Shown piece after piece: positions 18,426-29,636 of a stretch of DNA of 64,000 nucleotides. The position numbers and the translations under genes were made by a program. The notes under the pieces are model-generated. The model searched no databases and was not told the origin of the DNA. It saw only the letters and a list, made by a program, of their open reading frames with translations. Position 1 is the first letter of the stretch. Every line of letters starts with the position of its first letter. The stretch lies in assembly GCF_037113415.1 (NCBI RefSeq), contig NZ_CP146608.1:2190501-2254500 (forward strand), given 5' to 3'. This DNA is from Devosia sp. XK-2 (GTDB lineage Bacteria > Pseudomonadota > Alphaproteobacteria > Rhizobiales > Devosiaceae).

Positions 18426-20195
18426 TTATTCCGCCGCCGGAGCCTTGATGCCGTGCTGCGCGTCATTGATCCGCTTTTGCTGATCGAGCCAGGCCACCGC
18501 ATCGCTCGTCTTGAACAATTCGAGCTCGTCCGCGTCGTGATCGGTGACCGGTGCCATGGCCAGATCGGTATAGGCCTGGCGGTTCGGGTCGCGCTCAACC
18601 TTCAATTGCTTCAGCCCGAAACGGAAATAGAGCCAGGCCCAGCGCGCAAGCTTCCGGCCCAGCTCGGCATAGTATTTCGGATAGAACAGCAGAGCCGGCT
18701 CGATGGGCAGGCCGCTGCGCCGGTTGCGCCGCGATTTCCGCCTTATCCAGCCCACTTCAAGAGGATGCACACCCTCGATCTTCAGCGCCCCCATGAACCA
18801 TGTGCACAATAGGAGAACCTGCGAGGTCGAAATCCCCGAGGCCGCCGCCCGTCGCATGATCGTCTCGACATGATCGAGCGAATAGTAGCGGCTCCAGGCG
18901 TCGGCATAGACCTTCTCGAACTGCGTCTTGCTCATAGCCGGATGGGCAGTGGTGTAGTGATTGAGATCATATTTGTTGAGATCCGCGTCCATCGCCACCC
19001 CGGCGCGATGCAGCTTCTGGTGGTCTTCCGAACCAGGCAGGGGTGTCAGAAAGAAGAATTCAAGAATATCGACCGGCAGCTCGCGCTTGACCACATCGAT
19101 ATCGTGCATAATCCGCTCCGGCGTATCGGTGGGAAAGCCCAGGATATAGCCGGCATAGGTTATGACCTTCCATTTTTTCCAGGCCTGCAGCATTGCGCGG
19201 TATTCGGTGATCTTGTTCTGCCGCTTCTTGGCATCCTTGAGGTTGGCCGGATTGACGTTTTCGAGCCCGATGAACACCCGCGTAACCCCGGCGCGCGAGC
19301 ATTTCTCGATGAAATTGGGAATGCGATGGCAGAGCGTATCGACCTGGATGATGAAATTGAAATTGAGCCCCTCAACCTCGCGCATATGGATCAGGCGATC
19401 GAGGATCGCTTCCCAATCTTTGTTCCGCGCAAAATTGTCGTCGGTGATGAAATAGCGATGCACGCCCTGGCTCATATTGAGCCGGATGATCTTTTCGATA
19501 TCGTCCGGCGAACGGCGCCGCGACTTGCGGCCCTGCACATTGATGATGGTGCAGAAAGAGCACTGATAGGGACAGCCCCTGCCCGCATCGAAACTGGTCA
19601 GATTGTAAGCGGTGCGCGAGACGTGTTCGGCCGGCATGAAGGGCACCGGCGTATCCTCGATGCCCGGCAGATCGTTCATGAAATTATAGAGTGGCTTGAG
19701 CTGGCCCGCGATGGCATCAGCCAGCACTTCGTCGGTGCGCCCCTCCATCTCCCCGGCAAAGAGCGAAATGCCCATCTCCTGCGCCCGGCGGAAATCGGCA
19801 TCTGCGCCATCGAGCATGGAAATGACACCCGAGACATGGAAGCCACCAATGGCCACCTGCACATCGGCCGCCCGCAGGGGCTGCGCAATATCGAGCGCCC
19901 GCGGGAACTGATTGGACTGCACCCCAATCAGCATGACCAGCGATGCATCGGCCGCCTGGCAGTCAATAGCGATCGCCTGGACGTCGATCTCGGTATTGGT
20001 CTCGTCAATCGTCTCGACATCGACGCGCCATTCATCGCCCAGCGCCTGACGGTCGATAACATCGCGCACGAGACCATGCACCGAAGCTAGCGAATTGGAG
20101 GGGATCGGCGAAAGTTTCCACTGAATGACATAGCCGTCGTCATCGTAGTGAGACGGTTTGATCAGATAGAGCCGGAACCGCTTGGTCAAAGTCAC
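18426..20195 (-). CDS. B12-binding-domain radical SAM protein
   Basis: A 589-residue protein of the cobalamin-dependent radical SAM type. The N-terminal part (about residues 60-170) has a Rossmann-like B12-binding layout, including SLVMLIGVQSNQFPRALDI and a G-G-F-H-x-S segment. The central TIM-barrel carries RGCPYQCSFCTI, the CxxxCxxC iron-sulfur motif, followed by the R/S-rich PDDIEKIIRLN. The C-terminal part has GYILGFPTDTPERI and DLNKYDLNHYTTAHP, close to hopanoid- and lipid-modifying radical SAM proteins (HpnR/BchE-like). The reaction is unknown. The GTG start at 20195 was chosen because AGGGAGAC lies 4 bases upstream; a longer frame runs to 20306 without support. Confidence 0.88.
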   Translation of the reverse strand: MTLTKRFRLYLIKPSHYDDDGYVIQWKLSPIPSNSLASVHGLVRDVIDRQALGDEWRVDVETIDETNTEIDVQAIAIDCQAADASLVMLIGVQSNQFPRALDIAQPLRAADVQVAIGGFHVSGVISMLDGADADFRRAQEMGISLFAGEMEGRTDEVLADAIAGQLKPLYNFMNDLPGIEDTPVPFMPAEHVSRTAYNLTSFDAGRGCPYQCSFCTIINVQGRKSRRRSPDDIEKIIRLNMSQGVHRYFITDDNFARNKDWEAILDRLIHMREVEGLNFNFIIQVDTLCHRIPNFIEKCSRAGVTRVFIGLENVNPANLKDAKKRQNKITEYRAMLQAWKKWKVITYAGYILGFPTDTPERIMHDIDVVKRELPVDILEFFFLTPLPGSEDHQKLHRAGVAMDADLNKYDLNHYTTAHPAMSKTQFEKVYADAWSRYYSLDHVETIMRRAAASGISTSQVLLLCTWFMGALKIEGVHPLEVGWIRRKSRRNRRSGLPIEPALLFYPKYYAELGRKLARWAWLYFRFGLKQLKVERDPNRQAYTDLAMAPVTDHDADELELFKTSDAVAWLDQQKRINDAQHGIKAPAAE

Positions 20196-20308
20196 GATAG
20201 TCTCCCTTGTGGGAAGGCCGAAGACTGACGACGCTCCACGATACCCTAGCAGAATGAAACTGTGACGAAAGCCCTCCCCAGCATGCGACGCTTGCGCGGC
20301 ATGCAATG

Positions 20309-20338
20309 AAAAAAGGCGGGTCCGAAGACCCGCCTTTT
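20309..20338 (-). terminator. ilvC terminator with UUCG tetraloop
   Basis: A 12-base stem (20311-20322 with 20327-20338) capped, on the transcribed strand, by TTCG, followed by six T. This is a textbook intrinsic terminator 20 bases after the ilvC stop. The A and T flanks make it work in both directions. Confidence 0.93.
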
Positions 20339-20358
20339 CTGTCCTGGTCTAAACCAGA

Positions 20359-22061
<1,703 letters not shown>

Positions 22062-22122
22062 TGGACCGTCCTCTTCGCGAAATTCTCATGCCGAAACGCC
22101 CGGCACCTTTCGTTGCGGAAGG

Positions 22123-22138
22123 CGTACCGTACGGTACG
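22123..22138. promoter_or_regulatory. Perfect palindromic operator, candidate TetR site
   Basis: CGTACCGTACGGTACG reads the same on both strands. It sits 61-77 bases before the TetR start codon, where autoregulatory TetR sites usually lie. It is the only perfect palindrome of this length I noticed near this gene. Confidence 0.65.
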
Positions 22139-22310
22139 GTTCGAAGCAAGGGGAAAATTGAGGGCACGCCGAGGAGACCGCCATGGAAAGCGCAGGCATC
22201 CGCCAGAGTGTCGGGCCCGGCCCGGCTGCCATCGTCCAACGCATGCCACAATCTCGGCGCGGATCCCGCTTAAGGCTGCCCTATTCTATCGAACCGGCCG
22301 GACCATACCC

Positions 22311-22493
22311 TTGGACAATACTTCGCTCATCATACTCGGCGTCGGCGCCGCCATCCTGCTCTGGCTGGTCTTCTCCCTCATGAAAAAGCTGTTTGGCCTC
22401 GCCCTTGTCGCCGCTCTGGCCTTCGGCGCCTATATGGTCTGGACCAACCCTGATTTGCTGCGCAACGCCATGGAAGTGGCTGGCCTCAGCTAA
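22311..22493 (+). CDS. Small two-helix membrane protein, 60 residues
   Basis: A reading frame beginning with TTG codes DNTSLIILGVGAAILLWLVF, then SLMKKLFGLALVAALAFGAYMVW and ends DLLRNAMEVAGLS. Two hydrophobic helices joined by a KK turn suggest an inner-membrane microprotein. An internal ATG at 22380 would give only 37 residues and one helix. No clear ribosome binding site is seen for either, so the start is uncertain. It is divergent from the TetR gene and ends 13 bases from the stop of the convergent hydrolase gene. Confidence 0.5.
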   Translation: MDNTSLIILGVGAAILLWLVFSLMKKLFGLALVAALAFGAYMVWTNPDLLRNAMEVAGLS

Positions 22494-22506
22494 GACCTGG
22501 CGATCC

Positions 22507-23433
22507 TCAACCGTATATTCCGGCCTGTTCACCGCCAGCCTCCGTCTGCGGCCGCAGATGGCGCGCGAGGAAATCCAGCACCGCCGCCCGCATGGTCGGC
22601 GTCTCCTCATGCCCAATCCCGGGCTCGCTGACGAATTCAAGCATATCCGGCATATCCGCATAGGCCGGGCGCAACTCGTCCATCGCCCGCGCCACCGCTG
22701 CGGGCGGACTGAGATGGTCAGCCTCACCCACACAAATAAGTTGCGGCCTCGGCGCGATCAGCGCTGCAATCGAGCCACTATCCGCTTCGTTCAACAGGCC
22801 CGGAACAGTCAGGTAGATTCCATGTCCGTCATGCGCGCCCAGGGCCACCATGGTGCGAAAATCGGCAAAGCAGCATAGATGCGCAACAGCGGCAATTCGG
22901 CGGTCCAGGGCCGCCAGCCAATAGCTGAGCACACAGCCCATGGACATGCCAAAGGCACCGATCCGATCGGGGTCCACATCCTCGCGCCCCACAAGATAGC
23001 TCAGCGCTGCCGCATGATCGGATAACATCTCCCCGAACAGCGACTTGCCGTACCACAGCAACGCCTTGGCCGCTGCGCTTTCGCTGACATTGGCCCGCTC
23101 GCCAAAGACCGGCATGTCGATACACAAGGTCACATAGCCCGCCCGGGCAAAGACCGACCCCAATGGGCTGACCAGATATTCCCGTCCGTCAATCAATTCC
23201 CTGGCGCCGATACCGTAGCCGCCACCATGGGAATGCGCATAGAGAATGGCCGGACAGGGACCGGAAGGAGCGGTTGGCCGCGTGAGGAGTCCACGCACCT
23301 CTGTCTCGCCGATGCGCAACCGCAAATATTCGATGGCATAGTCGCCCTTATCCTCGACCGCTTGGCCGAGGCGGGTGACACCGCGATCCTCAAAGCCCAA
23401 AATTTCGCGAAAACGGGAAGCGGTAACAGGCAT
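22507..23433 (-). CDS. Alpha/beta hydrolase (dienelactone hydrolase / acetyl esterase type)
   Basis: A 308-residue serine hydrolase. It shows PAILYAHSHGGGYGIGA (oxyanion region), the nucleophile elbow GMSMG with its serine, LICVGEADHLSPP near the catalytic aspartate, and GIGHEETPTM with the histidine. Bacterial relatives include S9-type prolyl peptidases and xylan esterases; substrate unknown. The ATG at 23433 was preferred to upstream ATGs because GGAG lies 7 bases before it. Confidence 0.85.
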   Translation of the reverse strand: MPVTASRFREILGFEDRGVTRLGQAVEDKGDYAIEYLRLRIGETEVRGLLTRPTAPSGPCPAILYAHSHGGGYGIGARELIDGREYLVSPLGSVFARAGYVTLCIDMPVFGERANVSESAAAKALLWYGKSLFGEMLSDHAAALSYLVGREDVDPDRIGAFGMSMGCVLSYWLAALDRRIAAVAHLCCFADFRTMVALGAHDGHGIYLTVPGLLNEADSGSIAALIAPRPQLICVGEADHLSPPAAVARAMDELRPAYADMPDMLEFVSEPGIGHEETPTMRAAVLDFLARHLRPQTEAGGEQAGIYG

Positions 23434-23588
23434 TTGGCGACTCCGGTTCGCAAGGCCAAGGCCGAATCTATCCATGGAAATGCGCCAGCCGCAACACAGC
23501 ATTCTTTCATCGGTACTTGCCGATGAAAGAGAAAGAGGCCATGTACTGGATCCTCAACACAATTCATTTCCGGCCTAGGTATTTGCCC

Positions 23589-24710
23589 ATGTCCAAGCTT
23601 CTCTCGCCCGTCACCTTGCGCGGCCTTACTCTGCGCAACCGCACCGTCGTTGCGCCCATGTGCCAGTATTCCGCCGTCGATGGCTTTGCCAATGATTGGC
23701 ATTTTGTGCATCTGGGTCGCTTTGCCCTCGGGGGCTTTGGGCTGGTGGTTGTCGAGGCGACTGGCGTTGTTCCGGAGGGGCGCATCTCCTATGGCGACCT
23801 TGGTCTGTGGAAGGACGAGCAGATCGCCCCCCTCGCCCGCATTGTCGATTTCCTGCACGATCATGGGGCGGCCGCCGGCGTTCAATTGGCTCATGCCGGA
23901 CGCAAGGCCTCCACGCCCGTGGCCTGGAACGGCGCCGAAGAATTGGCGACCGAGGAACAGCGCAAGGCCGTCGGCTATGAGCACTGGCAACCCGTGGCCC
24001 CAAGTGCGGAATCGCACGATCCCGCCAATCCGGATTTCCAGGTTCCCACCGCACTCGACAAGGCTGGCATTGCGCGCATCATCGATGGCTTTGCGGCTGC
24101 GGCCTTGCGCGCCGAGAAAGCCGGCTTCGACACGGTCGAAATCCATGCCGCCCATGGCTATCTGCTCAACCAGTTCCTTTCGCCACTGTCCAATCATCGC
24201 ACCGACGAATATGGCGGCAGCCGCGAAAACCGCATGCGGCTCGTCCTCCAGGTCGCCGAAGCGGTTCGCGCTGTTTGGCCCGAAGACAAGCCGCTATTGG
24301 CGCGCCTCTCGGTGAGCGACAACGCGCCCGGCGGTTGGACGCCGGAAGACAGCGTCGCACTGGCCATTGAACTCAAAGCCCGTGGCGTTGATGCTATCGA
24401 CTGCTCCAGCGGCGGCCTGGCCCAGGGCCACATCACCTCGACCGCTTCCTACCAGGTGCCCTTAGCCAAAGCGGTCAAGCAAGGTGCCAATATCCCCACC
24501 ATGGCAGTGGGGCTGCTGGGCGATATCGAAGCGGCCGAAACCATTCTCCAGAATGGCGATGCCGATTTTATCGCCCTGGCCCGTGGCGCCCTCGACGATC
24601 CCAATTGGGCTGTTCACGCCGCTCGCGTCCTCGATGGCGCCTATGACCTCTGGCCCGTGCAGGCCCGTCGGGTGGCGGGACGCGATCAGGTCCTAGGCTT
24701 GCGCAATTAG
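23589..24710 (+). CDS. Old yellow enzyme family NADH:flavin oxidoreductase (YqjM-like)
   Basis: A 373-residue FMN-dependent ene-reductase. Near the N-terminus VVAPMCQYSA has the cysteine at the FMN-tuning site of the YqjM class. EIHAAHGYLLNQFLSP carries the paired histidines that bind the activated alkene, followed by NHRTDEYGGSRENR, the family signature. The C-terminal glycine-rich AVGLLGD and DFIALARGALDDPNW bind FMN phosphate. It probably reduces electrophilic alkenes using NAD(P)H. The start at 23589 is set by the MSKLLSP homology; a longer frame begins at 23517. The binding site is weak. Confidence 0.93.
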   Translation: MSKLLSPVTLRGLTLRNRTVVAPMCQYSAVDGFANDWHFVHLGRFALGGFGLVVVEATGVVPEGRISYGDLGLWKDEQIAPLARIVDFLHDHGAAAGVQLAHAGRKASTPVAWNGAEELATEEQRKAVGYEHWQPVAPSAESHDPANPDFQVPTALDKAGIARIIDGFAAAALRAEKAGFDTVEIHAAHGYLLNQFLSPLSNHRTDEYGGSRENRMRLVLQVAEAVRAVWPEDKPLLARLSVSDNAPGGWTPEDSVALAIELKARGVDAIDCSSGGLAQGHITSTASYQVPLAKAVKQGANIPTMAVGLLGDIEAAETILQNGDADFIALARGALDDPNWAVHAARVLDGAYDLWPVQARRVAGRDQVLGLRN

Positions 24711-24839
24711 CCGCTGGGCCCGGGCCGAATAACACCCTCATACCGTCACAAGGCGAACCAAATTTTGCCCTGTTCACCCGCTCACTCTTGCAGCCCGCTT
24801 CATCGATGACCAAGTGAGGCGGGCGCACGGGAGAAGAAC

Positions 24840-25271
24840 ATGGATACCAAGGCCGCAATAATTGCGCTGATGACAGTATGGGGAGTCGGCACCTGCCTCA
24901 GCCTTCCCGCCTCGGCGCAGGACGCCGAACCCATGGTGGCCGAGGACGACGCAGCGGACGACCATCCCTTGCTCAATCGCGTCTGGGTCAAGCAGGGCGA
25001 AGGCGATAGTCTGCCCGGCGTCATGCATATCTTCCTCGCCGACGGGACCATGGTGTCGGATTCATGCTGGGAAACCTACCGCCTCTCGAACTGGCAGCAG
25101 ATCTCGGATACCGAGATTTCCTGGGAAGAAGACGGCATGACGATTAATGCCGACATTGCCTCGCTGACGAGCGAGGAATTGGTGCTCAACCTGAAGCTGG
25201 TCGGCGGCGTCGAAGAGCAGCGCTTTGCGCCTGCCAACGTCCCCTATCTCTGCCCCGACATGGAGAAATGA
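24840..25271 (+). CDS. Secreted small hypothetical protein
   Basis: A 143-residue protein with a signal peptide (hydrophobic residues 5-22, LPASAQ cut near residue 27). The mature part begins with an acidic stretch (DAEPMVAEDDAADD) and then alternates short strands: VMHIFLADGTMVSDSCWETYRL, DTEISWEEDGM. Two cysteines (SCWE and YLCP near the C-terminus) may form a disulfide. The layout resembles META/lipocalin-like periplasmic barrels, but I do not recognise it. GGGAGAAG lies 4 bases upstream of the ATG. Confidence 0.75.
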   Translation: MDTKAAIIALMTVWGVGTCLSLPASAQDAEPMVAEDDAADDHPLLNRVWVKQGEGDSLPGVMHIFLADGTMVSDSCWETYRLSNWQQISDTEISWEEDGMTINADIASLTSEELVLNLKLVGGVEEQRFAPANVPYLCPDMEK

Positions 25272-25296
25272 GACCGGTTCGGCCTCGTTCCCCAGC

Positions 25297-27225
25297 CTAA
25301 AGAATGAGCTGCGTTCCGATTTCCACCACGCGCCCGGTGGGGATGTGGAAATATTCGGTCGCATCGCTGGCATTGCGCGCCAGGCGAATAAACAGCCGGT
25401 CCTGCCAGAACCGGAGCGGCCCGGTCTTCTGACCCAGCTTCAACGAACGGCGCGACAGGAAGAACGAGGTCGACATGATGTCGAACTTCCAGCCCAGCTT
25501 CCGGGCCAAGGCCAGTGCCTTGGGAATGTTCGGCGTCTCCATGAAGCCGAATGTCACGATCACCCGGAAGAACAGCTCGTTATAAGCGTCGATAGTGACC
25601 TTTTCATCGTCCGGCACACGCGGTGAGGTCGAAGTCCGCACCGTCAGGATGACATTCTGCTCGTGCAGAACCTTGTAGTGCTTGAGGCTGTGCAGCAGCG
25701 CCGTGGGCGCGCCTTCCACGTCGCTGGTCAGGAAAATGGCTGTGCCCGGAACCACGGTCGGCTTTTTCTTGGCCAGGTTCTCGACGAGGAATTCGAGTGG
25801 CACTTCATCGCGTCGGGTCTTTTCAGCCAGCCGTCGCCGCCCGGCCATCCAGCTCACCATAATGATAACGAGGAAGCCTGCGACCACCGCCGGAACCCAA
25901 CCGCCCTGGGTGAACTTGGCCAGGTTGGCAACGAAGAACCCGAGGTCGATCAGGCCCAGGGGGATAACCACCGCCAGCGCTGTATGGACCCGCCACCCCC
26001 AGATGCCGCGCATCACCACGAAGAGCAGCACCGCCGTCACCAGCATCTCGCCCGTCACCGCAATACCATAGGCCGCCGACAACGCGCTCGAGCTCTGGAA
26101 GCCGATGACCAGCACCATCACTGCAACGAACAGCATAGTGTTGATTTGCGGCATGTAGATTTGCCCGCTTTGCGTCTCGGAAGTGTGCAGCACATTCAGG
26201 CGCGGCAAGAGGTTGAGGTTGGTGGCCTGGCGCGCCAGCGAATAGGCGCCGGAAATCACAGCCTGGCTGGCGATGACCGTCGCCATGGTTGCCAGGATCA
26301 CCATCGGTATGCGGGCCCATTCAGGCTGCATCAGGAAGAACGGGTTTTCCGCCGCGGCCGGATGGGCCAGCACATAGGCGCCCTGCCCGAAATAATTGAG
26401 CAGCAGACAGGGAAAGACGATGAGCAACCAGCCCAGCACAATGGGCCTGCGGCCAAAGTGGCCCAGATCGACATAGAGCGCCTCCGCGCCCGTAACGGCC
26501 AGGAACACCGCGCCCAGAACCACCAGCGCAATGCCGGTATGGTTGAACACGAAAGCCAGCCCATAGATCGGATTGATGGCAAACAAGACCTGGGGGGCCT
26601 CACTGATGTGAACGGCGCCCGACACACCCAGCGACACGAACCAGATCGCCGTGATCGGCCCGAAAACGGCGGCCACCTTGCCAGTACCGAACCGCTGCAC
26701 CGTGAATAGCGCGATGATGATGAGAAGGGTGATCGGCACCACCCAGCGCGCCAATTGCGGCTCGACAACCTGCAGGCCTTCGACCGCCGAGAGCACCGAA
26801 ATGGCCGGTGTGATAATCGCATCGCCAAAGAACAGCGCCGCGCCCACCAGACCCAGCGCCAATACCACGCCCTTGTTGGACTTGACCGCTTTCCGCGCCA
26901 GCGACATCAGCGACAGTGTGCCGCCCTCGCCATTATTGTCGGCCCGAAGCACAAAGCCCACATATTTGACCGTGACGATCAGCGTCAGCGCCCAGACGAT
27001 CAGCGAGAGAAGGCCCAGCACCTCATCATAACCGGCGCTGACCTGGCCGCCATGCGTGGTGGCGTGCAGCGCCTCACGAAACGCATAGAGCGGGCTGGTC
27101 CCGATATCGCCAAAGACGACGCCCAGGGCACCGAGGACGAGAATCGGCAGGGCGGTCTTTGCGTGGCTGGCCTGTTCGGTCGCTACGTCACCGGCTTGGG
27201 CGCCGGCAGTTTCCGTATGCGTCAT
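25297..27225 (-). CDS. kup: Potassium uptake protein, Kup/Trk-D family
   Basis: A 642-residue low-affinity potassium-proton symporter of the KUP/HAK family. The opening motif VVFGDIGTSPLYAFRE is diagnostic; about twelve membrane helices follow, and the cytoplasmic C-terminal domain (from about residue 460) ends VVEIGTQLIL. The start ATG at 27225 (MTHTETAG) was chosen over a longer frame to 27270; neither has a strong ribosome site. It stands alone between the FMN reductase gene and the convergent small secreted-protein gene. Confidence 0.95.
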   Translation of the reverse strand: MTHTETAGAQAGDVATEQASHAKTALPILVLGALGVVFGDIGTSPLYAFREALHATTHGGQVSAGYDEVLGLLSLIVWALTLIVTVKYVGFVLRADNNGEGGTLSLMSLARKAVKSNKGVVLALGLVGAALFFGDAIITPAISVLSAVEGLQVVEPQLARWVVPITLLIIIALFTVQRFGTGKVAAVFGPITAIWFVSLGVSGAVHISEAPQVLFAINPIYGLAFVFNHTGIALVVLGAVFLAVTGAEALYVDLGHFGRRPIVLGWLLIVFPCLLLNYFGQGAYVLAHPAAAENPFFLMQPEWARIPMVILATMATVIASQAVISGAYSLARQATNLNLLPRLNVLHTSETQSGQIYMPQINTMLFVAVMVLVIGFQSSSALSAAYGIAVTGEMLVTAVLLFVVMRGIWGWRVHTALAVVIPLGLIDLGFFVANLAKFTQGGWVPAVVAGFLVIIMVSWMAGRRRLAEKTRRDEVPLEFLVENLAKKKPTVVPGTAIFLTSDVEGAPTALLHSLKHYKVLHEQNVILTVRTSTSPRVPDDEKVTIDAYNELFFRVIVTFGFMETPNIPKALALARKLGWKFDIMSTSFFLSRRSLKLGQKTGPLRFWQDRLFIRLARNASDATEYFHIPTGRVVEIGTQLIL

Positions 27226-27321
27226 GAGCTTTGGGGCTCTCGCTGTTTCAAGGCGGGCGCCGCTATACACCCGTACCCCTTCACAAACAACACCCGTTGA
27301 ACCGAATGTTTCGCATGCGAA

Positions 27322-27350
27322 AAGGGGCCGCCCGCATAGGACAGCCCCTT
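27322..27350 (-). terminator. Terminator after the FMN reductase gene
   Basis: AAGGGGC (27322-27328) pairs with GCCCCTT (27344-27350), with a 15-base loop, and the transcribed strand ends in TTTTCG. It lies 31 bases after the stop at 27381. Confidence 0.65.
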
Positions 27351-27380
27351 CGCCCGGTGCAAACCGACAGTTTTCAGGCC

Positions 27381-27995
27381 TTATTCGGCAGCTTCTGCAA
27401 CCGCATTATCATCGGCGCGCGCCGCCTTGGTGGCTTCGCCCCACCAGATGAGCTGATTGAGCATTTCGGCCGCAGAACCACCGATCGACCCTTCAATCTC
27501 GGACATCGGCTTGTTCTGCTGGCCCAGTGGGTGAACTGCGAAGAAGTCGGCGCCGCCGATGTGAACGGCCGCACGGGTCGAAACCATCTGCAGCTCGACA
27601 CCGATACCGCGCAGATGCTCGGTGGCGCGCGCAGCACCAACGGTGCCATAGCCGATGACGCCGAACGGCTTCTTGTTCCACTCGTTATAGGCCTGATCCA
27701 GCGCGTTTTTCAGCGCGCCGGTGATCGAGCGGTTATATTCGGCCACCACGAAGATGAAGCCATCATACCCGCCGACCTTCTGCTGCCAGGCAACGGCTTT
27801 GTCATTGCTCGACGGCATCCACAGATTGGATGCCATTTCATCGAAAAACGGCAGGTCGAAGTCGCGCAGATCAACGATCTCTGCGTCGATCTCGGGACGT
27901 TCATTGGCCTTTTCGAGGATCCACTGTGCCGGCACATCGCCGAAGCGGGTGGGACGGGTCGACGAGATAACAATACCGATCTTGAGCTTGGACAT
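27381..27995 (-). CDS. NADPH-dependent FMN reductase family protein
   Basis: A 204-residue flavodoxin-like protein. ISSTRPTRFGDVPAQW is the FMN-phosphate loop, FVVAEYNRSITGALKNALD is the isoalloxazine-contacting motif (P/E-Y-N), and GYGTVGAARATEHLR follows the family. Such enzymes reduce FMN, quinones, azo dyes or chromate. GGAGGG lies 6 bases upstream of the ATG. Confidence 0.93.
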   Translation of the reverse strand: MSKLKIGIVISSTRPTRFGDVPAQWILEKANERPEIDAEIVDLRDFDLPFFDEMASNLWMPSSNDKAVAWQQKVGGYDGFIFVVAEYNRSITGALKNALDQAYNEWNKKPFGVIGYGTVGAARATEHLRGIGVELQMVSTRAAVHIGGADFFAVHPLGQQNKPMSEIEGSIGGSAAEMLNQLIWWGEATKAARADDNAVAEAAE

Positions 27996-28227
27996 AGACT
28001 GCCCTCCTTAGTAACAAATCGTAACTGAGGCGATATATGTGCCTGTGACGATTTCGCTCAAGAGGGCACGTTGATGTCGTCCAGCGACACTTCCGTGCCC
28101 AGGTCACATTCATGTAAGTATAAGAAATTGCAGGTTTTCTGGCGCATTGGTGCAGGAATCGGTCTCTGCTCTGCCTGGACTTGGCAGGATCCGCGCACGA
28201 ACTGTTATCCAGGATCGAACAACGACC

Positions 28228-28968
28228 TCAGCGTAGGGCGTCTATATAGCGTCGTGTTGCCTCGGCAAAACCCACCAGCAGGGCATCGGCCGTGATTCCA
28301 TGCCCGATCGACGCTTCCGCTACACCCGGCACGGCGGCCTGAAAGGCTGGCAGGTTGGCCAGTGTCAGGTCATGCCCGGCATTCACGCCCAGCCCGGCGT
28401 CGAGCGCAAAGTGGCAAGTCTCGGCCAGAGCGGCCAGCTTCACCTTTGCCCGATCAGGATCATCAAAGCATGCACCATATGGGCCAGTGAACAATTCAAT
28501 CCGGTCCGCGCCGGTCGCCTTTGCCGCAGCGACGCCTGCCGCCCCGGCGTCCGGGTCGCAAAACAGCGAAATGCGCCGATCCGGTCGCTTCAGCCGCTGC
28601 ACAACCGATGTCAGAAAATTCCCCTTACCGGTAAAGTCCCAGCCATGGTCCGACGTGGCCTGGGTCGGATCGTCCGGCACCAGGGTAACCTGCTGCGGAT
28701 TGACCCTCTCGATCAGTTCCAGAAAGTCCTCGCTGGGATATCCTTCAATATTGAATTCGGCATCCGGATATTCTGCCCGAAGCAGCGCGGACAACTCGAA
28801 CACGTCGGTCCGCCTGATATGCCGTTCATCGGGGCGCGGATGAACCGTGACGCCGCTCGCCCCCGCATCGAGCACGACGCGTGCAATGCCGGTCACGCTC
28901 GGCCAGGGCAGGTCACGGCGATTGCGCAATTGCGCGACGGCATTTAGATTGACAGAAAGCAAAGTCAT
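28228..28968 (-). CDS. pdxJ: Pyridoxine 5'-phosphate synthase
   Basis: A 246-residue TIM-barrel that joins 1-deoxyxylulose 5-phosphate and aminoacetone 3-phosphate to make pyridoxine 5'-phosphate in DXP-dependent vitamin B6 synthesis. [35 protein letters not shown] and [20 protein letters not shown] are all typical, as is [14 protein letters not shown]. The ATG at 28968 is where homology starts; the frame runs on to 29121 without support. Oddly, the start codon lies inside the 3' arm of a perfect 10-base inverted repeat, and no free Shine-Dalgarno sequence is visible. It follows ilvH on the same strand by 94 bases. Confidence 0.94.
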   Translation of the reverse strand: MTLLSVNLNAVAQLRNRRDLPWPSVTGIARVVLDAGASGVTVHPRPDERHIRRTDVFELSALLRAEYPDAEFNIEGYPSEDFLELIERVNPQQVTLVPDDPTQATSDHGWDFTGKGNFLTSVVQRLKRPDRRISLFCDPDAGAAGVAAAKATGADRIELFTGPYGACFDDPDRAKVKLAALAETCHFALDAGLGVNAGHDLTLANLPAFQAAVPGVAEASIGHGITADALLVGFAEATRRYIDALR

Positions 28969-28999
28969 GGCAGGGACCCAAACTACGGTGTCCCTGCCA
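28968..28999 (-). promoter_or_regulatory. Inverted repeat covering the pdxJ start codon
   Basis: TGGCAGGGAC (28968-28977) pairs perfectly with GTCCCTGCCA (28990-28999) across a 12-base loop. In the mRNA the 3' arm covers the bases just before pdxJ and the A of its ATG, so the hairpin would hide the start. A second stem TGGGCG/CGCCCA lies nearby at about 29009-29024. It might instead be the end of the ilvH transcript, although no T run follows. Confidence 0.55.
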
Positions 29000-29062
29000 T
29001 ATACCAGACTGGGCGCCACGCCCAATCGAACCTTGTGATGAGAGCGATCAGCGGCCGAACTG

Positions 29063-29617
29063 CTACATGCCCTCCGGACCGCGATTGATCGCGGCCAGGC
29101 CTGTGCGCACCACTTCCACAAGACCCAGCGGCTGCATCAGGGCGATGAAGCTGTCGATCTTGGATGGCTTGCCGGTCACCTCGAACACAAAACTCTCGAC
29201 GGTGGCGTCCACGATCTGTGCCCGGAAGGCATCGGCCAGCCGCAAGGTCTCGGCGCGATGATCGCCGGAGCCATTGACCTTGATCAATGCCAGCTCGCGC
29301 TCGAGATAAGCGCCTTCCGCCGTCAGATCGTGCACACGATGCACCGGAACCAGCCGTTCCAGCTGCGTCTTGATCTGCACCAACACCTTGGGCGTGGCGA
29401 TCACCACAACAGTGATGCGACTAAGTCGCTTGTCGTGTTCGGTCTCGCTGACGGTCAGGCTCTCGATATTATAGCCGCGGGCCGAAAACAGCCCGACCAC
29501 GCGCGCGAGAATGCCCGGCTCATTATCGACCAGCACGGAAAGGGTGTGGCGCTCGGTCTGCTGGGTTTCCTGGGTCAGGAAATAGGCCGAACCAGTCGGC
29601 TGCAAATGTGCGTTCAT
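29063..29617 (-). CDS. ilvH: Acetolactate synthase small (regulatory) subunit
   Basis: A 184-residue subunit with an N-terminal ACT domain ([31 protein letters not shown], residues about 24-55), which binds valine for feedback control, and a C-terminal ALS_ss_C domain. The start at 29617 has GGAGG nine bases upstream; a longer frame to 29707 overlaps ilvI and is not used. Only 19 bases separate it from the ilvI stop, so both subunits are made from one transcript. Confidence 0.96.
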   Translation of the reverse strand: MNAHLQPTGSAYFLTQETQQTERHTLSVLVDNEPGILARVVGLFSARGYNIESLTVSETEHDKRLSRITVVVIATPKVLVQIKTQLERLVPVHRVHDLTAEGAYLERELALIKVNGSGDHRAETLRLADAFRAQIVDATVESFVFEVTGKPSKIDSFIALMQPLGLVEVVRTGLAAINRGPEGM

Positions 29618-29636
29618 GTCTCGTGTCCTCCAGCGC

